The position numbers were made by a program, and so were the translations under genes. The notes under the pieces were generated by a model that saw only the letters and a list, made by a program, of their open reading frames with translations, searched no databases and had not been told where the DNA came from. From Neodontobutis hainanensis (taxonomy: Eukaryota > Chordata > Actinopteri > Gobiiformes > Odontobutidae), in assembly GCA_024349245.1 (NCBI GenBank), contig JALDNG010000015.1:17664001-17728000 (forward strand): a DNA stretch of 64,000 nucleotides, in the 5' to 3' direction. Each line of letters begins with the position of its first letter. Position 1 is the stretch's first letter. Positions 25,010-38,062 of the stretch are shown piece by piece.

Positions 25010-25732
25010 TACCAATTCATAGATTCAACAAAATGCAATAGTGCTGGTGTGTCAGAGAAAAGTCATGCTGTAAAAGTGATATGTTACACAGAGTGGCTGT
25101 ATTTTAAGAGGCTAGACTATATTGTGCACAATGTAGGCATAAAATATGAAAAAAAACATTTAAATGTATGGCTCAGAGCCATTAATGCCAATGCCAAGAC
25201 CGGCATTTCTGTGGCATAACTATTGTAAAAAATGAGAGGATTTAACCCACGAGTGCTGCAATGCAGTTCTTAATTTAGACATAGAAAACTGGTACTAGTA
25301 CAATGAAGCCTTTTAGGATCATCCCACAAGCTATATTTGGAAAACTGTTGCTGTTAAATTTTTAGCTGTACCAAGACAAATAAGTACCAAAGCACCTACA
25401 TTTTAGGGCAAAGAGGACAAGCCTAATAATGAATACTTCTCCTGCTGCTCTTGAATGACATCAATAATCTCCTGAGATTTTCTGTTTAGAAACTGCTGTG
25501 ATATAAATGTTTATCATCTTCATCATCACTGCACAAATCTGAAGCAGGACTATATCACTTATTCAGCAACACTATCACATCTCTATACCTGAAAGCTGTA
25601 TACAAGTCTGTTTTTCCGTTCACATTTACAGGTATGAGAAGGTAGGTGATACATAAAGTTTATACAACCACTGAACTGAATTAGACAAAGATAACCATTT
25701 GAACCACAGATGCCATAAATAGTAATTTACAG
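21969..25732. other. Intergenic DNA and likely 3' UTR of the phosphatase-like gene
   Basis: No coding exon seen. The right part (about 24700-25732) probably holds the 3' UTR of the minus-strand gene ending at 25733; an AATAAA on the minus strand lies near 24786. A 31-bp A-run is at 24977-25007 and a short CT run near 22750. Confidence 0.45.
24977..25007. repeat. Poly(A) tract
   Basis: An unbroken A-run of about 31 bases; could be a retroposon tail or simple slippage. No element body is recognised beside it. Confidence 0.9.
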
Positions 25733-27735
25733 TCATGTCCATGCCACTTTTCGGGAAATGGCCTGTTTGAAGCATTGTGGATCCACGTTGCCTCCAGGTC
25801 GAAGTGCTTTTTCAAGACTGACAAGCACATTTTGATGGCACTCCCTGATATTGACTGGATACTTGGCCCTCAGCAACTCATAGGCCGCAATAAGCCTCAT
25901 GTTCTGCTTCACCATTAGGTACTGAATAATGCAGGTAGGAGCCAGAGAGAAGCCATCCCGACAGTGAACCAGAACTCTCTTCTTTTTTTCTGTGGAGGCA
26001 TCAATGCATTCGTTGATGTCCTCAAAGCAGCGCTGTTTTAACGCAGGACCATCACCCAGAGCATTCGGCACATCACCGATGTCCACTTTGAGGCGGGACC
26101 AGCTGTGGCGGGCCCCACGAGAGCAGGTGCATGGGATGAGGTTGAGGCTGGGGCCCAGTTCACCTGGCACATTACTCATATCAATGATGCTGTCAATGTT
26201 GTTGCGACACAAAGTACGTCCATTGTAAGCTGCATTAAGGTTCCCAACAAAGATGTAATCCGTCACTTTTGAGATAACAGGTTCAGAGTACTGAAAGTGC
26301 TCAGGACCACTGGGTTTGGGCTCAGGTATGTCCGGTCCCCTGGCTCCTGCTGGCCCTGTAGCAGCTCGTCGGCTATAGTTGCGTAGCTTTTTGGAGCCAG
26401 ATCGAGATGGAGGGTTGGATTCAGATTCAGAGCTGCTGTTCCAGGGCGGAGAGAAGAGGGAGAAGCGGCTGGAGGACTTACTCTTATTGAGAAACTCCAC
26501 AGGACTGGACAGCCCCGAGCTGGACCCTGTGGCACAGAAGAGCGAGGCCCGCTCCAAAGAGCCAGTGCTGCTGGCTGCCCCTGCACTGTGAGCCTGCTCC
26601 ATCTGCAACAAGTACACATTCAGAATCTGTTTAATTAAATAGAGCACAACAATTGCTCAATTCTAAAACACCTTTAGAAGTTCTGTGAGAAGAAAAGCTT
26701 GTTTAGGGACTGTAGTATCCTTGCAACAGTGATGGTTTGCTCCAATACTAGCAAAACGTCTCCAATTATGAAAAACAGTCATAATTGAAACAATACACTA
26801 ACTGCAATTAGATCTTTGACCTTTTTGGGTGAGGTTAAAGTAATTTTTTTGCAGTTTACCATTTACACATGTCACTTAAAAGGTTAAACCCTAATGGAGC
26901 AAGCATGTAATTTAACTTCACCTAATTATTATTTGACAGCACTTGATACCAGCAACGAATTGTGCTTCTACAGATGTAGGTTAATTATTTACATTGTACC
27001 TGAGCCTTGAGGTTGTTCTTCCATTCTTGCGTCTCCAGTGCTTTAAAGCGGCCGCTGCTGTCGGAGGAGACGGACACACAGAGGGGCCGGTGGACTCTGG
27101 GTGGGAGCTGTGGCGTGAGGGCCACTGGGATGGGCCGCGCATTGGCCTGGTCGTTCCTATTCATCATTAGATTAGGACATGAGCCTGTGACGAGGGCAAA
27201 AACAGTACAATCAGTCCCAATTGCACTTTTTGTTAAGGCTCTAGAATAAAATCCTAAAAACTACTGATGAGATGTCTTTAAATCAGACTTAAATAGCTCT
27301 AAAGTTTGTAATGTTTACAAAGTCCTGGGTTTTGTTGCTTTCTCCCTAGTGAGATTGACCTACCTGCATATTCTGAGCGAGTGATGGACTGGATCTGCAG
27401 AGTGTTTTGGGTTTTAAACAGGCTTCGCACTATACCTGCAAGCAAAGTCACTTTTAATCAAGCACAAATAAGACCATCATTAGAATAGAATATAACTTAA
27501 CTGTCAACCAAAGTGGATTTTTTTTCTTTTGTGCACCAGTACATAAGACAGATCAAACATACAACATAAAACATAGTCAGTCAAAAATAATGAAAATACA
27601 ATAGCCTTTTTGATAGACTGTGAAAATACCAATGGATTTAATCTTACCCAGCCTCCCGTTCTGCTTGCAGAGGACTTTTTTATCCAAGAGTTTATGAGCA
27701 CTGAAGTCTTTGTTCCACTCCTCCTTGGGTTCCAT
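25733..27735 (-). CDS. Dual-specificity-phosphatase-like protein, probable pseudophosphatase
   Basis: Four coding exons on the minus strand: 27648-27735 (ATG in GAAACATGG context), 27364-27435, 27000-27184 and 25733-26602. They join in phase to 404 residues. The N-terminal 115 residues (starting MEPKEEWNKDF) match no domain I know. Residues about 130-215 are Ser/Pro-rich and probably disordered. Residues about 228-390 form a dual-specificity-phosphatase fold, with DYIFVGNLNAAYNG near the start and HCRDGFSLAPT at about 328-338. In active enzymes this loop is HCxxxxxR; here the Cys is kept but the Arg position is Leu, so phosphate binding and catalysis should fail. It resembles the STYX group of inactive phosphatases, which act as binding proteins. 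ORFs starting at internal Met codons are shorter, but the upstream exons keep one frame. Exact orthology is unknown to me. Confidence 0.8.
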
Positions 27736-28179
27736 GTTTCGCCTCCTGCTGACAGGGGCAGTAAAAGTAGTCTTATGCGTTCCCCCATCTTTGCCAAGCC
27801 GGGAAACACTTCACCTCCATGGGGTACACATCGTTTCAGCTGATGGCTCTGTGCATTGACCCTAGCATCCGCAGCTAAGTTAGCCGCTAACCACAGGCTA
27901 ACACAGCTAATACATTGATCAGCTCAAGGTTTGTAAGACTTGTTCTCATGCTGATACTGATATTGGGAAGAAATCGCTACTTGTAGCTCAAACGTAAAAT
28001 GGCGACAATTGCATCTTAGTACTATTAGTAAAATGCTAAGCGATAGCCGGAGTGTTAGCGAGTTGTCCGCTGTTGTTTCTGTTGCTCATTCACACCAGCG
28101 ACTACGTTAGCAAATAACACTTGTTAGATGCCAAACATGACGGCCTGCGACAAACACCTAAAATTTGCTAATTTATGTG

Positions 28180-28315
28180 AAGCTCGTTGCTGGCTGGCTC
28201 CCAGACAGCCCCGCCGCCGCCAGCCGAGCATCTCCGCCGTGAGCCCGAGCACCTGCGCGCAACTGCGGCTTTGCTTTGGTCGCGCAGCTTTAATTCCCCG
28301 CGTGCTGCCTACAGG
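28180..28315. promoter_or_regulatory. CpG-rich probable promoter of the phosphatase-like gene
   Basis: A local CpG-dense patch (CCGCCGCCGCC, GCGCGC, CGCGTG) in an otherwise AT-rich region, about 450 bp upstream of the start codon at 27735. An acceptor-like CTGTCAGCAG just before the ATG suggests an untranslated first exon lying in this patch. No TATA box is evident. Confidence 0.45.
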
Positions 28316-28329
28316 ACACAACCTCAAAA

Positions 28330-30750
28330 GACTTAGCAGGTATTTTCAGTAACTGTAATACGGAATGCCAGTTTGGGATTAATGTTGTTTAATAATTACA
28401 GTGAAAATGGGGTTGTATCTTAAAGTGGTGTGTTGTCATGCCTTAAAGTCCTAACTTAGGGAATAATATAAATTAATTTCCCCTTAATAATGAATTTCTC
28501 ATTGAGAGAAAAAGCGGTTCAGTCGTGTACAAAGTAAAACACGGCACTAGTTTATATTATATTTTTATTATGCAATTATCACTTGGACAATGGACAGAAA
28601 GGGCAGCTGTGTAATATTATTATTACACAGTTTCTACCTGTTATAAACAAGCTGTCTATAACAAAAGTTATAGATCACTAAATATTTAATTTGAAAAACC
28701 TGCCACCTGCCACTTTCCTTCACAAAGTTTTTGATTCAACTCCATAGATACCAAGTTAAAGACCTTTTAAACGCTAGTGAATATGTTTTACATGACATCC
28801 ACAGACAATGTTATTGTGGAAAAGTTAAAAGACACTTGTTATTGTAGCATTTGTTTTTCTTAGCAAATTACTAAAAAAATCCCTACAGCTAAAAACATAT
28901 TATAATATCAGTATGCATGCAGCTATCAAATATTTCCAGCAATGTGGAATTAATACCAGACTAGAACTACAGACATAATATTAAATAAATATATTTTAAA
29001 TACATTTTAAAGCTTACTTGTTTGCAGGTTATAGTTCTTCAGCCGTTTGTCAGCACAGTAAGCTCTGCCTGTAAACAATTAACTGTGCGTTGATCTGGAG
29101 CCTGTCTTTTCCTCATCTGGTTTTGTAATTGGTGGGTGGCTGGACCTCTCTCCCGGTTCCCTGGTTACCTACTAACCTGCTGATGTCACTGCTCTTTATA
29201 ATGAGAAGTGAGTGTGAGTGTATCTAGCCACCTTTGTCAATAACCAGGCAGGGAAATTCACAGCAGATAAGAGAGACAAGGAAAGCCTGTTCGTCACATC
29301 TGTTATTTTAGTAATTACGCCACAGATAACCAAACAATTCTGTCATACTTAAGCAGATTTCTTTATGTAGATGATTAATGTGGTCAGCATTGTTTTGTTT
29401 TTTTACAGCTAACACATATATTTTCTTGATTCAATAGCTGTCCATATATAGGTCTAAAATAACCTGTTGCTGTCATAAGTGTGTTATTAGCACAGAGCTG
29501 CATGGGGGCTCATATATTTGCATATTAAGAGACTCCTTGAGCAGCTTGATTCATCTGTGTTGTGTTCATTTAGGGCCACTTTACCTGCTGCCTTCTTCAG
29601 TTCACCCACAGGCTGTAAAATAATGGCAGTGTTTGAAATCTTGACAGGTGGAGAAGCCCTAAAAAGACAGTATGAGAAATAGCCTTTAGTAAACTTGGTG
29701 CTATCTTTAATGTTCAGACCAAATCATGGCAAAATATATGGATTGCTAAAGACTTCATGAATTGCATCAATATTGTGCTAATCCATGTTAAAGGCAGTGA
29801 TACTTTGCAAATCAGGCAAAATAAAACTAGATTTTTCTTTTATGAGATTTTTCTTTTTTGGGAGTCTATATTATCAGCATATATAAATTAGATTTCTTGA
29901 TTTTAATGTATAACTATTTTATTATGATAATCACAGGAAAATTCCAAAATTGCACGACATACTGTCATTGCCCTATCCATTTAATACTCTATAATTTATC
30001 TTTGCAGAAAATAATAAAGAAAATGAGCAAGAGAGAAATCAATTTAATAACATGGAGAAAATGGACTTGTGGTATTTAGCACACAACCCACCAGGTGCAC
30101 CATCAAGGCATCAATCTAAACACATATAAAAACACATAATTATTCAATTAATTGTGCTTTTACTTTACAACATTTTTACTCTGCCCATCTTCTGTTCAAA
30201 ACATGACTCCCTAAGTTTGTTACTTATGTTTTGTCAGTTTCAGGTGCTGACAAATCACGAACCAAGCCAGAGTATTGTTTACTTCCTGTTTTGTGGTTCT
30301 GGGCCATGGGACGTTTTGGTGAATGCTTGGTCTCTGGAGTCCTGAAACAGCAGCAGCACCTACCGAGCTCAGCTTGATTGGTCCCGCATCCTTTCTCCAG
30401 ACTTTATGTAACTCCTGTGCAACTAAGACAACATACAATGGTGTCTGCTGTTGTTGTGTAATCCACTGCAATTGGAAAATAACTACAATTCTTTTATACC
30501 AAGACAAATGGGTGTCAAACTCATTTTAGTTTAGGGACCACATACAGCTCCTGAAGTGGGACCAGTAAAATAAAAGCATAATAGTCTTTAAATAAAGACA
30601 ACTCCATTTTTTCTTTGTTTTAGATCAAATAAGTACAGTAACATTACAATGTTTCTTATCAATCACAAGTGAAAAAGGTTAATGTTGGCAACAGCCTTCA
30701 GCTGTATGTTTTCACAAACTCACAATATTCTATTGTACCTTAATCACGCA
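28330..30750. other. Intergenic region, nothing coding seen
   Basis: AT-rich DNA between the phosphatase-like gene and the synaptotagmin gene. Open frames are short and without family similarity. Confidence 0.5.
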
Positions 30751-30756
30751 TATTTA

Positions 30757-30832
30757 CATTCATGGGGGATCAAACCCAGAATTTCTTGCTGTGAGGCAGG
30801 AGTGCTAACCACTCTGCCACCAATGTGGACAT
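30757..30832 (+). repeat. 3' end of a common fish interspersed repeat
   Basis: The stretch containing CTTGCTGTGAGGCAGGAGTG and GCTAACCACTCTGCCACC is nearly identical to the end of the copy at 42592-42956. Only the end is kept. Class not determined. Confidence 0.7.
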
Positions 30833-30845
30833 GTTGTGCTTTCCA

Positions 30846-33800
30846 TCAGAAGGGCATTTTATTGGGGATGGGGATTTTCTTTTTCAGGTTGAGCGTAGAG
30901 TTGACCTGCTCGGCTGACAGCAGGCTGTGCCACTGAGCAACCGGGCGCCGCGGGTTGGATAACATGTCTGCCCAGTGCCTCAGCTGGTTCCCGGAGGCAT
31001 CACAGCCCAAATAGATCTTCCCTATGGCATCATTACGGGTCATTGTGTCGTAGTCCCACACCGAAATTACCAGGTTCACTCTCTGTGGATAAAGCATTGC
31101 AGCAGTAAACACCATAGTTGTAATAACACAATATGAACATAAATATGAGCATAAAGGGTCTCACTTGGATCTGTTCAAATGTCACGCTGAAAGTGAAGGA
31201 CTCGTTGTAATACGGCACCAGTGTCTTCTTTTTAATGGACGTCTTTCGTTTCTTCCATTTCTTCTTGTCAAGAGTTAACTGCACTTTGACATAAGGATCT
31301 ACAAACAAGTAAAATTAGAAAATGTAAGAAGTTATACTTTTTTGTTAGATTTTTAAAAGATAATATTTTCATGGTTTAGGTACATACAGTGGTAATGTTC
31401 AAAATGCCAACGCACAGTGTCTCAACTGGAAGACCACAGATAAAATATAAATGATACTTTGCATGCACAACTACGTCTATGTCATGACCAATATTTAAAA
31501 AAAAAAAATTAAATATACCTTTTATCCTTAAATTATCCATGTTTAGATTTACAATTGTATTTTTTATCACTTGTTATGTGGCCCACTAGATACCACTGTA
31601 TCTACCACTCTGGCGGGGAATCTGTATTTTTTGACACCTAGTGCCTTATACATAACTTTACAGTAGTACTTTTTTTATCTTGGGTGACAAAATCTTCTGA
31701 AAGACTGGTCTTTATTGGAATGCACTGTTATTATATGGAAAGGTTTGGTCAAATAATTTAGATCTCTAAGTGTTTTGTCTGTGAAGGTTCTCAGTCATCC
31801 AGGTTATCAGAAGACATAGACAACATTGTCTAGAACAGAGTCTAGAACAACAACAATGTTGATTTAGGTTATACTGTGCAACAAAAAATCTGAGGCCATC
31901 TCCTCTGTTCAGAGTAGGCTTTTTATTTGAACACAAATGGCTTCCTTTACTCTCAAACCATCTGGCCTCTCTGGCCAAAATTTGGACATTGCTGCTCTCA
32001 AAGGAGGGCACTTTCTCTTTGAGATGGAGGTGGACTGCAGACTCAGGCAAACCAGCATTGGCTCTTCTGTGCTGATAGATTTTCCAGATTTTTGCTGCAT
32101 GAAACTTAAAAGCTGCCTCACCATGTTTAGTTTTATAGTATTGGTATATAATTCAAGATAGATATTTAACATTTCAGAAATATAACACTCCATTCACCCT
32201 AATAAAATGAAATTATTAACATCAAAAACTTGCTAAGCGCCCCCTGGTGTTGGAATCTAAGAATTTCCCCACGGGATAATAAAGAGATAAAAAAAATAAA
32301 AAATAGCATAAGGTATTGTGTTGTCAGTCATCAATCATTAAACCTCAGATGTACTGTTTATCTAAAGCTGTTTCCTGACCTGAGCTTCCTCCAATGTCCA
32401 TTGGTTTGAGGTTTTTAGCTTCGAGGATCCCCACAGTCAGTTTATTTGCAGTGGGGACATACCTCAGAGAAAAGCAGATCTCACCCAAGTTTTCTTCCTG
32501 TGATACATAACATTCAAAATAAAGTAAAACTAAATGAATACTGTCAGAAGAGTGAATCTTGCGAACTGACCTCAAACTTTGCAGGCTCTGCGAGGTCCCG
32601 CCACTCCTCAATGACGTGGTTCCAGTCAATGTTTTCAAGCTGCAGCCTGATTTCCCCAATGAGTTTGTGTTTGGAAAATCTGTTAAAGTCAAAGACCTGC
32701 ATCACCACTGTTGACTGCAGCAGGGAAGCTTTGGTTATCTGTGAAAAATAATGATTTGTTGAGGATGAAGAAGTGTCAGTAAAGTTGAAATGCTCTATTA
32801 CACCGCTTTTCCCACATCCCGTAAAACATGGTCAATGGAAAATTATATAAAACTATCTCTGCAGAATGAGAAGCCTCTCTGATGTTTAGATTATGTGGTG
32901 GAATAACAAGCCCCTGTGTGATTGAGCTCACTGTGAGTGGAAACTCAAGCTTGTTAAATACTGGCTAATAGTAGTTTTCTGAATTATGTGACAAGCAATG
33001 CTGATTACCAACTATTCTATGATAATGGTAACATCTGTCATGGTTTGTCAACACGTTTTGTTAGTTGGACTGTTCAAGATTCTCATCGGTTATTCGGTTT
33101 TAACAAAAATACTAGTCATCTGAACAGACTTTATATACTTATATACCAGTCTGATCCTTAACCAAGCAATTCATAGACAGCATGCCTTGGAAAAGTTCTG
33201 ATAACTATCTTTGGGAACCCTGTTTTCAAATATGTAGTTGTAGAAAGGCTATATATAGTGTCTCTTAAAAAAACTACTGCTGCTGTAGATGACAAACATC
33301 CCCAGAGTCTTACCTGGAAGGTGAACTGTTCATTAAAGACCGGTTTCAGTGTGTTTTTGAACACTTTGGTCTCACAGGTTTTAGTTTTGTTTGGACAGAT
33401 GTAAACCTTGACGTAGGGGTCCGAGCTTCCCCCTAGGTCCATGGCTTTGAGGCTGTCGGCTTGTTTGATTCCCACTGTGAGCTGGAGACAAACACAGACA
33501 AGTTGTGACTGAGTGGACGGACAGGCTCCAGTGTAAACACAGTGTTACGTGTGTTCACCTCAGTCTGTGCAGCACTGTACTCCAGAGAATACAACAGCTT
33601 CCCTCTGTACTTTTTGGCCGAGCCATAGTCCATATCTGCCATATCTGGTTGGACCTGCCACCCAAACAACAATTATGCCTCAACACTAATGTATTTAATG
33701 CTTTAATGCAGAGTAAATAATGATTATTTTACTATGGAGTCATAATACCAGAGCCATAGTGGTGCTCCCATTCACCCCCGTCAGGCTGATCTGCTCATTT

Positions 33801-34198
33801 TTTATCTTCTTCTGTTTCTTTTTGTTTTTACAGCAGCACTTGATGCAGATGCAGAGAAAACAGATCACTATGATGACACCACCGAGTGCAAAAAGAAGAA
33901 TAACCACCCATCGAGGCACTGCAGGAAGAGAAATCAAATCATGAGGTAAAAACCAGCCGCAAATGGAAAACAGACTGAAGGTTGTTGTGAGTTTTAGCTT
34001 ACAGGGAATTTTGTTGAAAAAGTTATTGAAGATGTTGTTCAAATTAGCGATGATTGGATTTACTGTAGAGTTAGTGGACACATACGGAGTGGTGGTGTAG
34101 TTAGTGACGAGATGGTTTTCCATAAAGGATATGGACCGAGTAGGGACGGGAAAAGCTAACAGGTTTGACGAGTTTGAGGATACATTCAGGGCTGCCAT
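30846..34198 (-). CDS. syt8: Synaptotagmin 8-like, two-C2-domain membrane protein
   Basis: Eight coding exons on the minus strand: 34003-34198, 33749-33918, 33559-33654, 33314-33481, 32571-32738, 32380-32497, 31165-31298 and 30846-31082. They sum to 428 residues in one frame. The N-terminal 65 residues are Ser/Asn/Thr-rich with N-glycosylation sequons. A transmembrane helix (WVVILLFALGGVIIVICF) follows, with a Cys cluster (CICIKCCCK) for palmitoylation and a Lys-rich stretch. C2A covers about 150-265 and C2B about 280-410, with the family C-terminal motif RHWADMLSNPRRPVAQWHSL. In C2A the third calcium loop reads FDFNRFSKHK, where synaptotagmin 1 has Asp at the N and last K positions, so C2A calcium binding is probably lost. 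C2B keeps its Asp residues (WDYDTMTRNDAIG). The syt8 name rests on neighbouring troponin I, as in other vertebrates; the subfamily call is less sure than the family. Confidence 0.88.
31780..32300. repeat. Interspersed repeat in a synaptotagmin intron
   Basis: It starts with AAGGTTCTCAGTCATCCAGG, a sequence also at 13946-13965 in this window and common in fish genomes. It ends with GAATTTCCCCACGGGATAAT followed by AAAGAGATAAAA, the style of a non-LTR retrotransposon 3' end. These may be two different elements side by side; no intact protein is visible. Confidence 0.5.
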
Positions 34199-35320
34199 GA
34201 TGAAGATGAGGATAAATCTGTGAAAAGAATAAAAATGTTAAATCTGCCTTTTATCACTACCTGCAAACATATTTTAAACATGACACAAAATGATTTTAAG
34301 ACAAGATTTACAAACCAGTGAGTGATGGGTCCTCAATTACAAAGAAACAGGTCTTATGTGAAGAATATTGTTAATCAGTTACTACCAACTTAATAATTTC
34401 TAAGAAAAAGCATTAAAACCAAATTTATGTAACTATTATATCTAAGAAACCCCTTGTGAAGCTGATTTTCTAATTAAACATATGTAGAAGGGGAAATTAG
34501 TAACATTTTGCCTAACTTTGTATCATTTTTTGCAGTTTATGATGCATCACAAACTTAGATAAGTGTCACTCATTTAAAATCAGCCAGTGACCACAGACCT
34601 AACAAAGTAACTTGGCAAGCATCCATTTGGATGTAGATTCAACCTGCAGCTCGGTTCACCTGCTCCTCCACTGTTTGAACTCTCTGACCCGTGACCACAA
34701 TACACTGAGGTCTGTCTTCTGATTAGATAAAATGGGATACCAGGAAATGTAGTCTTCATTTCCTGTTCTATAAGGGGCTAGGACTGACAATACACTGAAA
34801 AGGGTTTTGAATATAGATCTATTTAACATTTGATTTATATATCACTTACTTCTCCTTTAATATCAGAAATGAGATGCTGTCTTAAGTATTGTGATTATTT
34901 CCACTGAGGACAAAATCCGTGATTAAACAGTTTTTTGGACATTGAACCTGCCTGTTTTACATCCATACAGTAGTTGAAGGAGGTGGAGGTTTTTTTAGCA
35001 GCAGTGACGTATAAGATCAACAAAACTCCAGCTCCGTTAAATGTTGATTTGTGGAGAGGAATGTCTGCCACTGGACTCCACCTTGAACAAACAGCGGCAG
35101 TGCATTAACTCTCAGCCTGATTTACACTGCGATAACAACACTCCCCGACTTCCCCAGAGAAACAACAGGGCTCAAGTTTAACTTTAGATTCACTTTTTCC
35201 AGTCTGTAGTTGTTTCACTTTTCCTCAAATCCCAAATCCAGACAACATAATGCACCAAAACATGGTAACAACTTTGAAGCAAAACTATTTGAAAAGGCAA
35301 ACATTGATGGGAAAATAACA

Positions 35321-35388
<68 letters not shown>

Positions 35389-35411
35389 GTTATTGTATTA
35401 TTATTATTAAG
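35321..35411. repeat. (ATT)n microsatellite
   Basis: About 22 ATT/TTA units, then a few imperfect ones after an interrupting GTTATTG. Confidence 0.95.
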
Positions 35412-37864
35412 ATAATAAGTAAGAAGTCAACACAAAGAAGTTTCATTAGAGCACTTTTAATGTGCCAGGGCAACTCAGAATGCTTTTATGAGAAAGGTAG
35501 TCTTTCATGATACCACAGCATGGAAAAATAAAAAGCACAAAAAGGAAAAAAGTGCATTGTGTACAATTCTGTAACCTATAATTGAACAAAGTCAGTCAAA
35601 TCCGTCAATACTAATTTTCAATAGAGATCACATCAAAGTAAGACCCTAGCTTGAAAGAATTGATAATTAGGACCAGTGAAAGCAGCCATTAGTTTAATTT
35701 TGTTACTTGTTCTTGTTGCTCAGGGAGGATAAAATATAAGTGGACATCTCTAAACTGTGAACTCATCAGCTGACCTTTTTCCAATGGATTTCTCATTAAA
35801 GCCCAATATTTTCAACACCACATGTTTTTTTATATATATTAAATGCAGAATTAAATTAAATAGATAAATGTAATAATTCAACTTTTGGTAGTATAGTTCA
35901 GTATGCTTAATGCCACAACAGTGTAATAGTTAGCTTCCTGTGTCTTCTATTAAACCAAGGAAATACTGGCTATGACAACACAAAACCTACACATACAAGC
36001 AGTATATAAAAAGAAAGGTACAATTCGAAAGTAATTAATAACAATTTCTGATGATGCCTGAGCTGGAACAATAACCTAAACCAAAGACAAAGCTCTGTAC
36101 TCACTGTTTAAGTCTTTTACAGTTGTAACAGCATTTGTATTTGCATCTTTTGTAGATATTTTGCTGAGACTTACTGTAGTCGAAATGGTGAAAAGGAAGG
36201 AAGTGGAGCCAAACAGAAAGCCTCAACTAAATGTTTTCCTAAAAGCAACTCAAAACAAAATGTTTGATCAGAGAAGGAGGAAATGTCCCTTCCTTCCCCC
36301 AATCCACTTACACATGTTTTTTATGGCTTTAAAATAATCAGCACTCAATTTAAAAGCAAAACTCAAAATAAGCCCACTTCCTGTTGTAATGGCCTGTAAG
36401 TTTTTTTTTTTCAATTGCATTATAGTATACTGTATAGTTATAGTATAAATTTAGAGGAAGTTTGTAATACATTGTTATGTAAAAATTTTTCTTTCTTTCC
36501 AATGTTGAATTTCAAGGACCTTGAAATTGATAAAAAAAATGTCTAAAAATTTAGGAAAAAACAACCCCATCGGAAATTATAATCTGTACCAAGTTTTAAA
36601 GAAAAGTCGAAAACGTTCTGGAAAATTTATAGTGGTTTCTTAAAACCCCTCCTTGCTCACATTCACAAAGTTCTCACTTCCAATGTATCGCGCTAGCAAC
36701 ACAGTTCTAGTCCTAGTGTAGTTTGACTAAAACCTTCCAAACTACAGATTATATGGTTCATTCAATTTGTTTAAAAACAAGTGGAGCTGACCAACAGAAC
36801 ACAAACACCTATTACATGTTGTATATAATGTAATGTTATGTATGTTAGCACCATATTGTGACCAGTGGCATTAGTAACATGTTATAGGACAGTCAATAAA
36901 AGGTTGAAGAATGAATTCCACCAGTCAAAAAAGGGGAAAAAAAAAGAAAACATACCTGTAACAATGACTGTTCTTCTTTAGAATATTGTTTATTTGTGTC
37001 ATTTTGGTTTGTTCAGTAGGCTGCATATCGCATTTTCTTTTGCACTCAATGTAAGTCATCCATCTTCTGCTGCGTTGGCTTCGGGCTGCACTGCACCACA
37101 CCTGTTGATCACACACAGTCACCTCTGTAGCCAGTCAGTGTTTAAACAGAGGTGGAGCCCAAAGCTAAAAAATGATGTACAATCTTTTGTTGTAAATATG
37201 TCACCTGAAATGAAAAGGTTTTAACTCATGGCAGAGTGAACCGACAGTAATTTAAAGTATAAACAAAATCTTTCCCAAAAATAAAAGCAGAATGTAGGCT
37301 TTACAGTTTTGATGCATCTTTATTTATCAACACTAGATGGCAGTATTTTTTATAAAATCAAAAATTTCACATAAATACCCACCTAGAAAGCCACACAACT
37401 CAAATTTCAATTCACTGGTCTTTCATTTTTTTGGAAAGATTTGTCCATACATAACACAACATGAAAAGGTTTTGTCATAAATGAAGTCATTTGAACCAGA
37501 TTGAGGATCACCATGTGACATAGGCACATTGAAAAGAATATTTCAGAATAACATTTAAAATACACCCTCTATTTCTGTTTATAGATAATACTCAATGTTT
37601 TAATATTATGACTTTGCAGTTGTCAAAAGCCAAGTGGACATAAATACTTTTGGTCCTGAGATAAGACCAGTTGAGAACCACTGTCTATTGCAAGCTAGAC
37701 CTTTATAATGAAAATAATTACAAAGCTGCCCAAAATTTTTGGGCAGAAATTTGAAGCATACACAGATATTGTCTAACACTGGCCTTTTAGCAAAAAGAAA
37801 AAGAAAAAAACATTTTCAGTATATATGCATTGTGTGCCATCCAGCTGCATTTCCTTATACACAC

Positions 37865-38062
37865 TATTTTAATCAAGTGGTACCAGGCTCCTTTGGGTCA
37901 TGTGTGGACTCTACAGATCCTTTATATTCTCCCACAATCCAGAGACATGCATAAATAGAAACTGCTGACTCTGAACATTAGTATATACTGTATTTCTAAA
38001 TGTTGCCCTGGCATTACATCACACCTAAAGCAGCTGGGATAGGCTCCAGCTCCCTTTGTAGG
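37865..38062 (-). repeat. Degraded copy of the fish repeat seen at 42592-42956
   Basis: On the minus strand it contains GGAGCCTATCCCAGCTGC and GCATGTCTCTGGATTGTGGG, matching the order of motifs in the better copy inside the dld gene. Both ends are eroded. Confidence 0.65.

Noticed and set aside
26263..26619. Open frame of 118 codons on the minus strand inside the phosphatase-like exon
   Set aside because: It is a shadow frame of the real coding exon; the phase set by the upstream exons chooses the other frame.
31937..32161. Plus-strand open frame in a synaptotagmin intron
   Set aside because: It lies in an interspersed repeat and shows no known domain.
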